Shown: piece after piece, positions 16,143 to 25,131 of the stretch
How positions within the stretch are numbered: the stretch's first letter is position 1
How the letters are laid out: every line of letters starts with the position of its first letter
Source of the DNA: Paenibacillus faecis
Lineage (GTDB): Bacteria; Bacillota; Bacilli; Paenibacillales; Paenibacillaceae
Length of the DNA: 64,000 nucleotides
Direction: 5' to 3'
Assembly (NCBI RefSeq): GCF_008084145.1
Contig: NZ_VSDO01000005.1
Location: forward strand, 124,001 to 188,000
The notes under the pieces: model-generated
The model's input: the letters and a program-made list of their open reading frames with translations, nothing else
The model's database searches: none
What the model was told of the DNA's origin: nothing
Position numbers and translations under genes: made by a program

Positions 16143-16178
16143 GGAAAGCGCCGCCTGCGGTTAGCGGCGGCGTTTTCC
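16143..16178. terminator. Terminator shared by corA and the converging gene
   Basis: GGAAAGCGCCGCC (16143-16155) pairs with GGCGGCGTTTTCC (16166-16178). T-rich sequence follows on the plus strand and the left arm overlaps the end of corA. It probably works in both directions. Confidence 0.8.
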
Positions 16179-16661
16179 GGTTTTTTTACGGCCGCGGGAG
16201 CTTGGCGCTCTTTTACGGCTTTTCTTGCTGCGGCTCTTTCGGCGGGTCGGCTTGTATTCATCAAGCCCGCCCCCTCCGCCCTTGGAGCCCTTAAGCCCCG
16301 GCAGGAGGCCGGTAAACAATTTGGCCATGGGAGCGAACTGCTGCACCGTCTGCATGACCTTCTGAACTTTGCCCATCGTGGCGACGATGCCCTCGATGCC
16401 GCCCAGTTTTTCGATGATCCCTTTGAGATCGCCCAAATTGGGTATGGAGAAGCCTCCGGACGATTTGGAGGCCGATTCGGCCGCCGCGGGCAGCGCTTGG
16501 ACCGGGCTGGCCGATCCGGAAGACAAGGGCACCAGCGCCGAGGACTCGGCTTTGACCGGCGGCTCGGCTTCTTCATAAGGATTGATTCCTGGATAAAACG
16601 AGGTATAAGGGGAATAGGTTGGCGGCGTCGCACTCCGACGGGGAGGTTGATAATGTGGCAT
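16161..16661 (-). CDS. YqfQ/VrrA-like protein
   Basis: This 166-residue protein has a proline/serine-rich N-terminal half, a central helical block (about 80-130, with KGIIEKLGGIEGIVATMGK and QTVQQFAPMAKLF) and a strongly basic tail of Arg/Lys/Ser repeats (about 143-166). The helical block resembles the Bacillus YqfQ/VrrA family, which is of unknown function and found in sporulating Bacillales. ATG 16661 follows AAAGGAAAG on the minus strand and is preferred to an upstream start at 16760. Confidence 0.6.
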   Translation of the reverse strand: MPHYQPPRRSATPPTYSPYTSFYPGINPYEEAEPPVKAESSALVPLSSGSASPVQALPAAAESASKSSGGFSIPNLGDLKGIIEKLGGIEGIVATMGKVQKVMQTVQQFAPMAKLFTGLLPGLKGSKGGGGGLDEYKPTRRKSRSKKSRKRAPSSRGRKKTGKRRR

Positions 16662-16910
16662 GATATCACTTTCCTTTTTGAGAAAATGGAATTGTTTTTT
16701 TGCCCGTGAATTCCACTGATTTAGGCGTTTGTATAGTACACTGTATGATCCCCGGGGCAAATGCGTATAGACGAATGTCCCGGGGGAGCAAGACCACGCC
16801 GGATTTGGGCGTTCTTTCTGTGATGCGTGAAACCGTTAATGCTTGAAAAGGGATACTCCGCTCGGGTACAATGGGATTGTGGTTAAGTAACGGTAGGGGA
16901 TGATTATCTA

Positions 16911-17201
16911 GTGCAGCTCAAGAAATTGAACGATAAAACGATTGATCAATTATTTGAAGCGATTCTTACATTGAAGAACATCGAGGAATGTTATATCTTT
17001 TTTGACGATTTATGCACGGTCAACGAAATACAATCTTTATCCCAGCGTCTGGAAGTGGCAAGAATGCTCGGCAAGGGAAATACGTACAACCAGATCGAAG
17101 CGGAGACCGGCGCCAGCACCGCTACGATTTCCCGGGTCAAGCGCTGTCTGAATTACGGAAACGACGGCTACAAGATGACGTTGGACCGTTTGGGGCGCTA
17201 A
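16911..17201 (+). CDS. yerC: YerC/TrpR-like DNA-binding protein
   Basis: This 96-residue protein is of the YerC/YecD family, related to TrpR. The helix-turn-helix lies in LEVARMLGKGNTYNQIEAETGASTATISRVKRCL (about residues 46-81), split here as AETGASTATISRVKRCL for the recognition half. The start is GTG 16911 behind AGGGGATG. The next gene begins one base after its stop codon, so the two are almost certainly co-transcribed. Its regulatory target is not known. Confidence 0.9.
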   Translation: MQLKKLNDKTIDQLFEAILTLKNIEECYIFFDDLCTVNEIQSLSQRLEVARMLGKGNTYNQIEAETGASTATISRVKRCLNYGNDGYKMTLDRLGR

Positions 17202-17202
17202 G

Positions 17203-17991
17203 ATGGGGGACAAGCCACGTCAGGCTGGTGTGCTGGTCATCAGCCATGGTTCTCCCGACCCGCGTTGGGTTGAATTGGTTGATGAGGCCGTCGCAGCCGC
17301 GGCGGCCGGGCTGCCGGACGGACTGCCGATCGAGGCCTCTTTTCTCGAAACGGTGGAAGGACGGCTGATCCAGAATGGCATCGACCGGCTGGAGGCGCAA
17401 GGAGTCACGGATTTAATCGTCCTTCCACTGTTCGTATCGTCCGGAAGCACGCATATCGATGAAATAGCTTATGCCTTAGGTGTGAAGAACACGCCGGAGA
17501 AGGAGACCGACATGGAAAGTCTCCGCTGCTCCGCACGCGTGTTTTTTGGCGATCCGATCGACGACGATCCGGTCATTGCCGAACTGGTCTGGGAAAAGGT
17601 CAAGCCGCTGTCTACGGACCCCGCACGGGAGGTCCTGCTTCTGGTCGGCCACGGCAGCATCCACGACGGCTTCCGGCAGCGCTGGGAGCAAGGGATTTCG
17701 TCGCTGGCGCTTCACACCGGCGAGGTTAGCGGGTTGGCCCATGCTGACTACGCGCTCCTCAATCCGGACAGCGTCCGCCGGAAGGTCGGCTACTGGAGCG
17801 AGGAACGCGGCTTCACGGTCCTTGTGGCTCCGTTGTTCCTGAGCGCGGGCTATTTTACGAAGACGGCGATTCCGTCACGGCTCGCCGGACTGACTTTCCG
17901 CTACTCGGGGGATGCCCTTCTGCCCCATCCCTTATTATCCCGCTGGATGTTAGGGCAAATATTGAATATAATGGGATCATTGGAGAGATAG
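17203..17991 (+). CDS. CbiX/SirB-type chelatase
   Basis: This 262-residue protein has two CbiX-like halves. The first starts with VLVISHGSPDPRW (catalytic His15) and continues with VLPLFVSSGSTHIDEI (second His). The second half has VLLLVGHGSIHDGF and LVAPLFLSAGYF. Such enzymes insert Fe2+ or Co2+ into sirohydrochlorin for sirohaem or cobalamin synthesis. No other tetrapyrrole gene is nearby, so the metal cannot be stated. It is coupled to yerC. Confidence 0.85.
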   Translation: MGDKPRQAGVLVISHGSPDPRWVELVDEAVAAAAAGLPDGLPIEASFLETVEGRLIQNGIDRLEAQGVTDLIVLPLFVSSGSTHIDEIAYALGVKNTPEKETDMESLRCSARVFFGDPIDDDPVIAELVWEKVKPLSTDPAREVLLLVGHGSIHDGFRQRWEQGISSLALHTGEVSGLAHADYALLNPDSVRRKVGYWSEERGFTVLVAPLFLSAGYFTKTAIPSRLAGLTFRYSGDALLPHPLLSRWMLGQILNIMGSLER

Positions 17992-18036
17992 CCTGCGGCA
18001 TGGCTTTTTTGTCGACCGATCCCTATTTCCTGGGAA

Positions 18037-18066
18037 AAGGCTCTCCTTTGGGTAGGAGCCTTCTTT
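18037..18066 (+). terminator. Terminator after the chelatase gene
   Basis: AAGGCTC (18037-18043) pairs with GAGCCTT (18056-18062), followed by CTTTC. The T run is short, so efficiency may be moderate. Confidence 0.6.
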
Positions 18067-18167
18067 CATTTGGCTTCGGATGGGGTATACTTCAATCATA
18101 GGAGCCGAAATTGGCATGGCTGGCCGGAAGGTGCAATACAAGACGACAAATAGGTGGAGTTCATGGC

Positions 18168-19058
18168 ATGAAAAGAGCTAGGTTAATATATAATCCGACA
18201 TCCGGGCGTGAAGAAATGAGGCGTCTGCTTCCCGATGTGCTGGACCGGCTGGATCTGGCCGGAATCGAAACCTCCTGTCACGCGACGACGGGAGAAGGGG
18301 ATGCCGCGCGCGAAGCCGCGGAGGCCTGTGCCCGCGGATACGACATTATCATCGCGGCCGGCGGGGACGGGACGCTCAACGAGGTCGTCAACGGCATGGC
18401 CGGGCAGGCGGGGAAGGAATTTTTGCCGCCGCTCGGTATTTTTCCGCTCGGCACGACGAACGACTTCGCCCGGGCGATGAAGATCCCGAAGCGCTGGGAA
18501 GAGTACTGCGACCTGGTGATCGAGAACAAAACCCGGCCGATCGACATCGGCAAGGTGAACGGGCGGCACTTCATCAACATCGCGGGCGGGGGCTCCCTGA
18601 CCGAGTTGACGTATGAAGTGCCCAGCAAGCTGAAGACGCTGATCGGCCAGCTGGCTTATTATATGAAGGGCATCGAGAAGATGGCCAGCCTGTCGCCGAC
18701 CCAACTCATCATCAACGCCGAGGGGCATGAGGTGATGGAGGGCGAATTCATGCTGTTCCTGATCGCGAACAGCAATTCGGTCGGCGGCTTCGAGAAGCTC
18801 GCCCCCGGCGCGGAGATCGACGACGGCATGCTCGACGTCATCGCCGTGCGCAAATGCAACCTGGCGGAGTTCATCCGCCTGGTCACGATGGCGCTGCGCG
18901 GCGATCACTTCAACGACCCGCACGTCGTCTATTTCAAGACGAGGCGGATGGAAGTGACCTCGCCGGGCAACGTGCTGCTCAACCTGGACGGCGAGCTCGG
19001 CGGCGAACTGCCCGGCGTGTTCGAGATCCTGCCGCAGCACTTGCGGATTTTTGCGTAG
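18168..19058 (+). CDS. dgkB: Diacylglycerol kinase, DgkB type
   Basis: This 296-residue lipid kinase of the DAGK catalytic family has the nucleotide motif AAGGDGTLNEVVNG (about residues 62-75), the start block ARLIYNPTSGREEM, and FPLGTTNDFARAM. The family's conserved aspartates are present in EIDDGMLDV. DgkB phosphorylates diacylglycerol released during lipoteichoic acid synthesis back to phosphatidic acid. ATG 18168 is preferred over an upstream TTG at 18111 because AGGTGGAG precedes it and the family begins MKRARLIYNP. Confidence 0.92.
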   Translation: MKRARLIYNPTSGREEMRRLLPDVLDRLDLAGIETSCHATTGEGDAAREAAEACARGYDIIIAAGGDGTLNEVVNGMAGQAGKEFLPPLGIFPLGTTNDFARAMKIPKRWEEYCDLVIENKTRPIDIGKVNGRHFINIAGGGSLTELTYEVPSKLKTLIGQLAYYMKGIEKMASLSPTQLIINAEGHEVMEGEFMLFLIANSNSVGGFEKLAPGAEIDDGMLDVIAVRKCNLAEFIRLVTMALRGDHFNDPHVVYFKTRRMEVTSPGNVLLNLDGELGGELPGVFEILPQHLRIFA

Positions 19059-19128
19059 GCTGCGGGAGCTGTGTGGCCGAGGGCCCGTGGGCCCGGGGCT
19101 GCCTTATAACTCCAGCCCCTCCGGGGCG

Positions 19129-19153
19129 ATTAACTGGAATTTCTCCAGTTAAT
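19129..19153. repeat. Third intergenic palindrome of the TTAACTGGA type
   Basis: ATTAACTGGA (19129-19138) and TCCAGTTAAT (19144-19153) are perfect 10-bp arms around five bases. A half copy (TTTCCAGTTAATT) is found near 19256-19268. The 19059-19564 spacer otherwise has only a GC-rich hairpin near 19080-19100 and no gene I can support. Confidence 0.8.
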
Positions 19154-19564
19154 TTTCGAGTTACAGGGGCAGGGGAGCGAATTAAATGGAGAACTTACCG
19201 CTAAATGAGGCCGAAACGCGCAAAAGTGCTATTTTCCCAAAAAATAGAGGTAGTTTTTCCAGTTAATTGTGTGGAAGAGGCGATAAAGCGGGAATTTAGC
19301 GGTATAAAATCCTGTTATTTTGAACAGAACATGACGAGTGTTGGAGAATCCCCTGCCCGGCGGCGGCGGGGGTTTTGTGTGGATGGAAGCGGTTGGATGC
19401 AGGGATGGCGTGATTGCGGGCGGAGGATGGCCCTGCGTGATCCGTGCAGCTGAAACGGCCATGATCCGTTTGCGGTAAGTGTGTCAGGTGATTAGACGAG
19501 GTAAATCGCGCGAAGCGAGGCGGCTCGCGAATGCAGGAATAGAAGCGGAAATGAGGCATGGAGC

Positions 19565-21301
19565 ATGAAGAAACAGCAGAGGCAGCGTGGGACGCAAAAT
19601 GGGCAAGGGAAGCGCAGCGAAGCCAGGGAGAGCGGGGCCAAGGTAAAGGGCGCTGGCGGTGTAAATGGTCCAGGGCCGGGGCTGAACCAAGGCCGGGAAA
19701 CCGGGGCTAAGCGGGGCGGCCGGGGGCGCAGTGCCGGGAACGCGGGGGCGGCTGCTGCGGCGATCGCCGGGCTTCCTGTGGCCAAAAACGACGAGACCGT
19801 CATCGACATCATCGGCATGAACCATGACGGGGAGGGTGTGGGCCGCGCGGAGGGGTATACGCTTTTTGTGCAGGGAGCGCTGCCCGGCGAGCAGGTCCGG
19901 GTCAAGGTGCTCAAGACCAAAAAGCAGTACGGCTACGCCAAGCTGCTGGACGTGCTGACGCCGAGCCCGGACCGCGTGGCTGCGCCCTGCCCGATCTACG
20001 ACCAGTGCGGCGGCTGCCAGCTGCAGCACTGGAGCTACGCCGGGCAGCTCGCCTGGAAGCGGCAGCACGTGGTCGATGCGCTGGAGCGCATCGGCAAGCT
20101 GCGCGTGGCGGGCGAGGCCCGCGGCGGCGATGCGGGCGGCGCCGGTGCGGCGACTGGCGCGGGCGCGGAGGCGGGGGCGCCGCCAGTGGCCGGGGACGCC
20201 GGCGGCGCCGGTGCGGGAGCTGGCGCGGAGGCGGGGGCGGCGCCAGTGGCCGGGGACGCCGGCGGCCCGGGTGTCACGGTGCTGCCGACGCTCGGCATGG
20301 CCGAGCCTTGGCGCTACCGCAACAAGGCGCAGGTGCCGATCGGCGTCGCCGACGGCGGCCTGGTCGGCGGCTTTTACGCGCGGGGCAGTCACCGCATCGT
20401 CGACATGGAAACGTGCCTGATTCAGCACGAACATAACGACGATGTCGTTTCCCGCGTCAAAGCGATCGGCCGCCAGCTTGGCGTCACCGCCTACAACGAG
20501 GAGACCGGGCGCGGCTTGCTGCGCCATGTCGTCGTGAAGAAGGCGTTCCGCACGGGCGAGATGATGCTGGTTCTCGTCACCAACGGGCGGGACATCCCGC
20601 ATGCCGATGCCTGGATCGGCCTCATTCGGGAGCAAATCCCGCAAGTGGTCAGCATCTGCCAAAACGTGAACCCGAAGCAGACCAACGTCATCTTCGGGGA
20701 CGAAACGCGCGTCCTGTGGGGGCGCGACGTGATTTATGATTATATCGGCGAGGTGCAGTTTGCGATCTCGGCGCGATCTTTTTACCAGGTGAATCCGGTG
20801 CAAACGGAAGTGCTGTATAACAAGACGGTGGAATACGCCGGGTTGACCGGCAAGGAGACCGTCATCGACGCCTATTGCGGCATCGGTACGATCTCGCTGT
20901 TCCTGGCGCAGCACGCGGACCAGGTGTACGGGGTCGAGATCGTCAAAGAAGCGATCGAGGACGCGCGCAGCAATGCGCAGCTGAACGGGATGACCAACGT
21001 GAAGTTTGAGGTCGGCGCCTCGGAGGACGTAATTCCGCGCTGGAAGGCGCAGGGCGTTGAAGCCGACGTCATAGTCGTCGATCCGCCCCGCAAAGGCTGC
21101 GATCCTCGTCTCTTGGAGACGATCCTGCAGATGAAGCCGGAGCGCGTGGTGTACGTGAGCTGCAATCCGTCGACTTTGGCCCGGGATTTGCGCGTGCTGG
21201 AAGACGGCGGGTACCGGACGGTCGAGGTGCAGCCGGTGGATATGTTTCCGCATACGGTGCATGTGGAGTGCGTAATAGGAATGCAACGAATCGATACGTA
21301 G
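19565..21301 (+). CDS. rlmCD: 23S rRNA (uracil-C5)-methyltransferase, RumA/RlmD family
   Basis: This S-adenosylmethionine enzyme makes m5U in 23S rRNA. At 578 residues it is longer than the family because of a basic low-complexity N-terminus (about 1-65) and an Ala/Gly-rich insert (about 180-240). Between them lies a TRAM domain (about 75-135), then the iron-sulphur cysteines CPIYDQCGGCQL. The C-terminal methylase half has VIDAYCGIGTISLFLA for cofactor binding and YVSCNPSTLARDL with the catalytic cysteine. The protein ends shortly after HTVHVECV. This 3' end is a known ICE target in other Firmicutes, so the last residues may be element-derived. Confidence 0.9.
   Translation: MKKQQRQRGTQNGQGKRSEARESGAKVKGAGGVNGPGPGLNQGRETGAKRGGRGRSAGNAGAAAAAIAGLPVAKNDETVIDIIGMNHDGEGVGRAEGYTLFVQGALPGEQVRVKVLKTKKQYGYAKLLDVLTPSPDRVAAPCPIYDQCGGCQLQHWSYAGQLAWKRQHVVDALERIGKLRVAGEARGGDAGGAGAATGAGAEAGAPPVAGDAGGAGAGAGAEAGAAPVAGDAGGPGVTVLPTLGMAEPWRYRNKAQVPIGVADGGLVGGFYARGSHRIVDMETCLIQHEHNDDVVSRVKAIGRQLGVTAYNEETGRGLLRHVVVKKAFRTGEMMLVLVTNGRDIPHADAWIGLIREQIPQVVSICQNVNPKQTNVIFGDETRVLWGRDVIYDYIGEVQFAISARSFYQVNPVQTEVLYNKTVEYAGLTGKETVIDAYCGIGTISLFLAQHADQVYGVEIVKEAIEDARSNAQLNGMTNVKFEVGASEDVIPRWKAQGVEADVIVVDPPRKGCDPRLLETILQMKPERVVYVSCNPSTLARDLRVLEDGGYRTVEVQPVDMFPHTVHVECVIGMQRIDT
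20161..20280. repeat. 60-bp tandem duplication inside the rRNA methyltransferase gene
   Basis: Bases 20161-20220 and 20221-20280 align with only a few differences and encode two copies of a 20-residue Ala/Gly/Glu-rich unit (AGAEAGAPPVAGDAGG and AGAEAGAAPVAGDAGG). The unit is a whole number of codons, so copy-number change keeps the frame. Confidence 0.88.
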
Positions 21302-21489
21302 AAATCCTTTATTTTCAACACTTTGCGCGTTTTATGACTTTCACGGCGGACGGCAACGACTTCAAAAATAAGGTGCTTAAAGACAAAATTGAGGTTTCGG
21401 TCGTTTTGGATCTGGATTTGGACGTCGGGTGTGTAGACATGTTTAATGCAGGAGAATAGTTTCGAGAACTGTATAATCGTGGAATACCC

Positions 21490-21530
21490 AAGAGAACGTT
21501 ACTTCATCATCGAAGGCGTTCTCTTTTTAT
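21490..21530 (+). terminator. Terminator, left copy of a pair around the ATPase/protease cassette
   Basis: AAGAGAACG (21490-21498) and CGTTCTCTT (21517-21525) form a perfect stem, followed by TTTATATA. An almost identical structure lies at 25132-25172. The 21302-21714 spacer contains this hairpin, a promoter and no supported gene. Confidence 0.85.
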
Positions 21531-21650
21531 ATACTAAGAAAGTTCAATAATGTCCGATTTAATTTTCTGTTTAATGAATGTAAATACTGATATTACATGC
21601 GATTTAACTTGATTTCATTTTGGTTTGTCCAATCGTGTCCAATATTCATT

Positions 21651-21679
21651 TTGACTTAAGTGTGGTTGTGAATTATAAT
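21651..21679 (+). promoter_or_regulatory. Strong promoter of the ATPase/protease cassette
   Basis: TTGACT (21651-21656), a 17-base spacer and a perfect TATAAT (21674-21679) precede the ATPase start by 36 bases. The pair of genes therefore has its own promoter. Confidence 0.85.
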
Positions 21680-21714
21680 GTATTACATAATTAGCTATGA
21701 ATTGAGGGGAACAA

Positions 21715-22866
21715 ATGAAGTCGGGTTTAATAATTAAATTAATTGAGGCGCATTGTTCAGGAAATGAGGATGCGTTTAAGAAAGCTCTTGAGAATCTGGC
21801 AAGTGATGAAGAACGAAAAGGAAATTCTTCATTATCTAATGCTCTTATGAGCGCCTATTCTTACGATAAAAAAAGCAATGTCTCGTTTAACTCGAGTCCA
21901 CTGTCCGAAATGTCGTTTTCTGTGCAAAGCGCATTACCCACTCCTAAAGATAAGGATAGCGCTTTAGAATTGATTGAAGTATTGCAGCCCAAAGTCAAAT
22001 TGTCTGATGTAGCATTGCCAGAGAAAACGAAAGAAGCTTTGCTTCAAATTATTGAGGAGCAAAAGCAAGCGGAGGAATTGTTAACTAAGGGTGTTTCTCC
22101 AACGAATCGGATATTACTTTGTGGACCTCCCGGTTGCGGCAAGACATTAACAGCTAATGCAATTGCAGGAGAAATTGATATTCCGGTCGCTTATGTAAGG
22201 CTAGATGGTCTTGTCTCGTCGTATCTTGGTCAGACGGGAACAAATATAAGAAAAATTTTTGAGTTTGTTAAGAACAAACGAATTGTGTTGTTTCTTGATG
22301 AATTCGATGCCATAGCTAAAAAAAGGGATGATGCGCACGAATTAGGGGAATTAAAGAGGGTAGTGACAACACTGCTTCAAAATTTGGACTCGATGCCTGT
22401 TAACGTGTTTTTAGTTGCGGCAACCAATCATCATCACCTTCTTGATCCAGCAATCTGGAGAAGATTTGATACTTCAATTTTATTAGAACTACCGAATGCA
22501 CAGCAACGTGAAAGCATTATCACTAAATTTATTAACGAGACACTTGAGCTTTACGAAATGGACATTAAGATCCTTACGACCTTAACAGAAGGAATGAGCG
22601 GAGCTCAAGTTGGTACTTTCTTACAGGCTCTAGCCAAATATTGTATTATGCAACACAAAACTAAAATTGTCACAAAAGAAGATATTGCGAATGTATGGGT
22701 TAAGCAGTCCTCTCTTTTGATTAGCGAAGACAGTGATGCTTATACTCGTGCCCTATATAAGTTAAATAAAAGTGGCATTTCGATGCGTACACTTGAAGAA
22801 ATCACAGGGATTTCTAAATCTACTTTGAGTTATCGGTTCAATAAGGAGGAAAAGAGCGATGAGTGA
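21715..22866 (+). CDS. ietA: AAA-family ATPase, IetA-like
   Basis: This 383-residue AAA ATPase has Walker A GPPGCGKT (137-144), Walker B VLFLDEFDAI (191-200), a sensor-1 region (FLVAATNHHHLL) and the arginine-finger area AIWRRFD. The N-terminal 120 residues are helical. The last 30 residues (SMRTLEEITGISKSTLSYRF) look like a helix-turn-helix. The downstream partner is a subtilisin-like protease overlapping by 8 bases. That pairing is the IetA/IetS arrangement described as an addiction system on pTiC58 and later listed among anti-phage candidates. The cassette is much more AT-rich than its surroundings, which suggests separate transfer. GAGGGGA precedes the ATG. Confidence 0.8.
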   Translation: MKSGLIIKLIEAHCSGNEDAFKKALENLASDEERKGNSSLSNALMSAYSYDKKSNVSFNSSPLSEMSFSVQSALPTPKDKDSALELIEVLQPKVKLSDVALPEKTKEALLQIIEEQKQAEELLTKGVSPTNRILLCGPPGCGKTLTANAIAGEIDIPVAYVRLDGLVSSYLGQTGTNIRKIFEFVKNKRIVLFLDEFDAIAKKRDDAHELGELKRVVTTLLQNLDSMPVNVFLVAATNHHHLLDPAIWRRFDTSILLELPNAQQRESIITKFINETLELYEMDIKILTTLTEGMSGAQVGTFLQALAKYCIMQHKTKIVTKEDIANVWVKQSSLLISEDSDAYTRALYKLNKSGISMRTLEEITGISKSTLSYRFNKEEKSDE

Positions 22867-25075
22867 TGAGCAGAAAAGTCATTTTTGGATTCCAGATGAG
22901 GAAGTTCAACGAGTTGATAAAACCTTAAGAGCGTTGCCAACAAAAAGGAATGTTTCCTTTTCAGAGCATGGTTCCAAACTGAGTCACAGCTTGCAGGCAA
23001 TAAAGCAAACATTGGAAGCAGTAGCTTCAGACAATTCTTTAGCAGATTCGGATTTGCTTGTATTTAATATCGAGTTGCCTCAGGGGGAGAAGATTCAAGA
23101 CAAGCAGAGTTTATTTGATTCTAATGGTATGAAGGTAAGAGCTGTTAAAAATGTACGGAGTGCTATCGTGACTTCAACAAGCAGTCAGTTCCAAACGTTA
23201 AGAAATCGGGTTGACGCTTATACACGTAATGGCAGTGGAAGAACTTATTTTGATTTTATTGAAGATTTCAAACCATACATTGGTTCCGAAAAGAATTCAA
23301 GTGAATTGCGAAAATTAACCGCTTCTGCACAGGTGCCTGTTACCTTAGATATTCAACTTATGCTGATACCAAATTTGGAAAACCATTTGTATCATTCTGC
23401 TCTGACGCATCTAATTGAAAAAATAAATGAAACGCGAGGGCATGTCCAGGAATCACCCTATTATTTATCGGATAACACGCCAGTTGTCCGTGCCATAATC
23501 CCATCAAATGCATTGACTCGTTTCGAGAACGATTCTGCAATTTATAGAATCGAGAAAACAGATTTTTTTAATGTAGAGACTACTCAAGAGGCCTCTGTTG
23601 ATATGGGGGAACTTGAGCTTGATCCTAGCGTTAATTTAGAAGAGCTTCCGATTGTCGCTGTCTTGGACTCCGGTGTAATGTTCCCTGAGTCATTATCATC
23701 GTTAATCATAAAGAATTGGGTTGCTCCAGACTCTAGTGGAGGAGATAGCGATCATGGAACTAAGGTAGCAAGCCGAGTGGCCTTTAAATATATTAATCAA
23801 CAGCTATCATCATCAATAATTACCCCTCGTACTAGAATTCTTGACTGCAACATACTCGATGGTAACGTGCCGGTAAATATCTTTATTCAGCGAATACAGG
23901 CTGCGGTAAGTGCTCATTCGGATATTGTTAAAATCTATAATTTATCTGCCAACGCTTCCTCCCCTATAGAAGGAGATGAAATGAGTATTATTGGGTATGA
24001 ACTAGACGCTTTACAATCAAGAACAGGCGTACAGTTTTTTGTATCGGCGGGTAATCATAAGCTTTGGCAAACGGAATTTGGTCTGGAAGATATTTTGGAT
24101 GATGATGATTCAAGAATATCCGCACCGGCAGATTCGATGCTGTCGGTAGTGGTTGGATCAATTATCGGTGCAGACCACCAAAATAGTCTTTCTCAGAGAA
24201 ACCAAATTGCACCTTATAGTCGACGCGGACCAGGTTTTCAAGGATTCTCTAAACCGGATTTAAGCGCATATGCAGGAACGATTATTCTGGATGGTAGTGA
24301 TGCATCCGTACCTAATGATCCATTTTCAATGGTTATTTCAAAAGATGGAAGGTTAATACCTGATGCGGGCACTAGCTTTTCTGCTCCTATTGTAGCAGGT
24401 GATTACGCAGAAATACTAAATACGATTCCGGATCGAGATACGCTATTATCGAAAGCGTTGCTTTATCATAATGCAGTTGCTTTGTGGGACGTTGATGGGA
24501 TGGAGGAAGAGGAACTGACTCTAGCGCATAATCTGTATGGTAGGGGAATTTCCAATGTAGTCGACAGCAAATATTCCTCTCAGTCAAAAGTAACTTTTGT
24601 TAGGACAGGCACTTTGAACAGAACTACTAAGGAAAGAGTAACCATATTTATGCCGCAAATTTTGGCAGCCCAGGTTGGACGTAATGTTGCAAAGGTTTCT
24701 GTAACATGTGTGTCTAGGCCATCGGTGGATAGAACAAAGGGAACAGAATATTTAGGGGCTTATATACGGGCATCATTAAAGAAAAGTCATGTGGACGGAG
24801 TGACATTGCAGCCTGTTCAACAAGACTTCAAAGAAGGACGACAAAAATGGGATGTTTGTCAACAGTTCAGTAAAACCTTTTCTAGATTTAATGCTGGCGA
24901 CTGGCAGGTCTGGCTTGAACTGTTTTCGCGTTGGGAGGATAAAAATGATGATGTTCCCTATGCCCTTGTTGTTACTATTGAGGATGTCAGCGGTTCGTTA
25001 GATGTCTACAGCGAAATTGAAGCTTTAAACAGATATAGAGCACTCAATACAATCCGGTTGAGAATAGATAATTAA
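22859..25075 (+). CDS. ietS: Subtilisin-like (S8) serine protease, IetS-like
   Basis: This 738-residue protein has an intact S8 triad: Asp270 in VAVLDSGV, His299 in SDHGTKVASR and Ser506 in GTSFSAPIVAG. The oxyanion asparagine is in FVSAGNH (Asn399). There is no signal peptide, so it should act inside the cell. About 260 residues precede the protease domain and about 200 follow it, both unrecognised. In the characterised IetAS pair the protease is toxic and the ATPase counters it. Its start overlaps the ATPase gene, so the two products are likely made in fixed ratio. Confidence 0.8.
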   Translation: MSDEQKSHFWIPDEEVQRVDKTLRALPTKRNVSFSEHGSKLSHSLQAIKQTLEAVASDNSLADSDLLVFNIELPQGEKIQDKQSLFDSNGMKVRAVKNVRSAIVTSTSSQFQTLRNRVDAYTRNGSGRTYFDFIEDFKPYIGSEKNSSELRKLTASAQVPVTLDIQLMLIPNLENHLYHSALTHLIEKINETRGHVQESPYYLSDNTPVVRAIIPSNALTRFENDSAIYRIEKTDFFNVETTQEASVDMGELELDPSVNLEELPIVAVLDSGVMFPESLSSLIIKNWVAPDSSGGDSDHGTKVASRVAFKYINQQLSSSIITPRTRILDCNILDGNVPVNIFIQRIQAAVSAHSDIVKIYNLSANASSPIEGDEMSIIGYELDALQSRTGVQFFVSAGNHKLWQTEFGLEDILDDDDSRISAPADSMLSVVVGSIIGADHQNSLSQRNQIAPYSRRGPGFQGFSKPDLSAYAGTIILDGSDASVPNDPFSMVISKDGRLIPDAGTSFSAPIVAGDYAEILNTIPDRDTLLSKALLYHNAVALWDVDGMEEEELTLAHNLYGRGISNVVDSKYSSQSKVTFVRTGTLNRTTKERVTIFMPQILAAQVGRNVAKVSVTCVSRPSVDRTKGTEYLGAYIRASLKKSHVDGVTLQPVQQDFKEGRQKWDVCQQFSKTFSRFNAGDWQVWLELFSRWEDKNDDVPYALVVTIEDVSGSLDVYSEIEALNRYRALNTIRLRIDN

Positions 25076-25131
25076 AATTTCCGTAGGTTCGCGATCTATT
25101 ATATGCAAATTGCTTAAATTAAGAAATGCTC

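Noticed and set aside
19484-21286. 600-codon minus-strand frame opposite the rRNA methyltransferase
   Set aside because: It is a codon-bias shadow; the plus-strand protein has all family motifs.
21268-21459. 63-codon plus frame overlapping the end of the methyltransferase gene
   Set aside because: It lacks a ribosome site and begins inside the host gene; it may be part of the element end but I cannot support a product.
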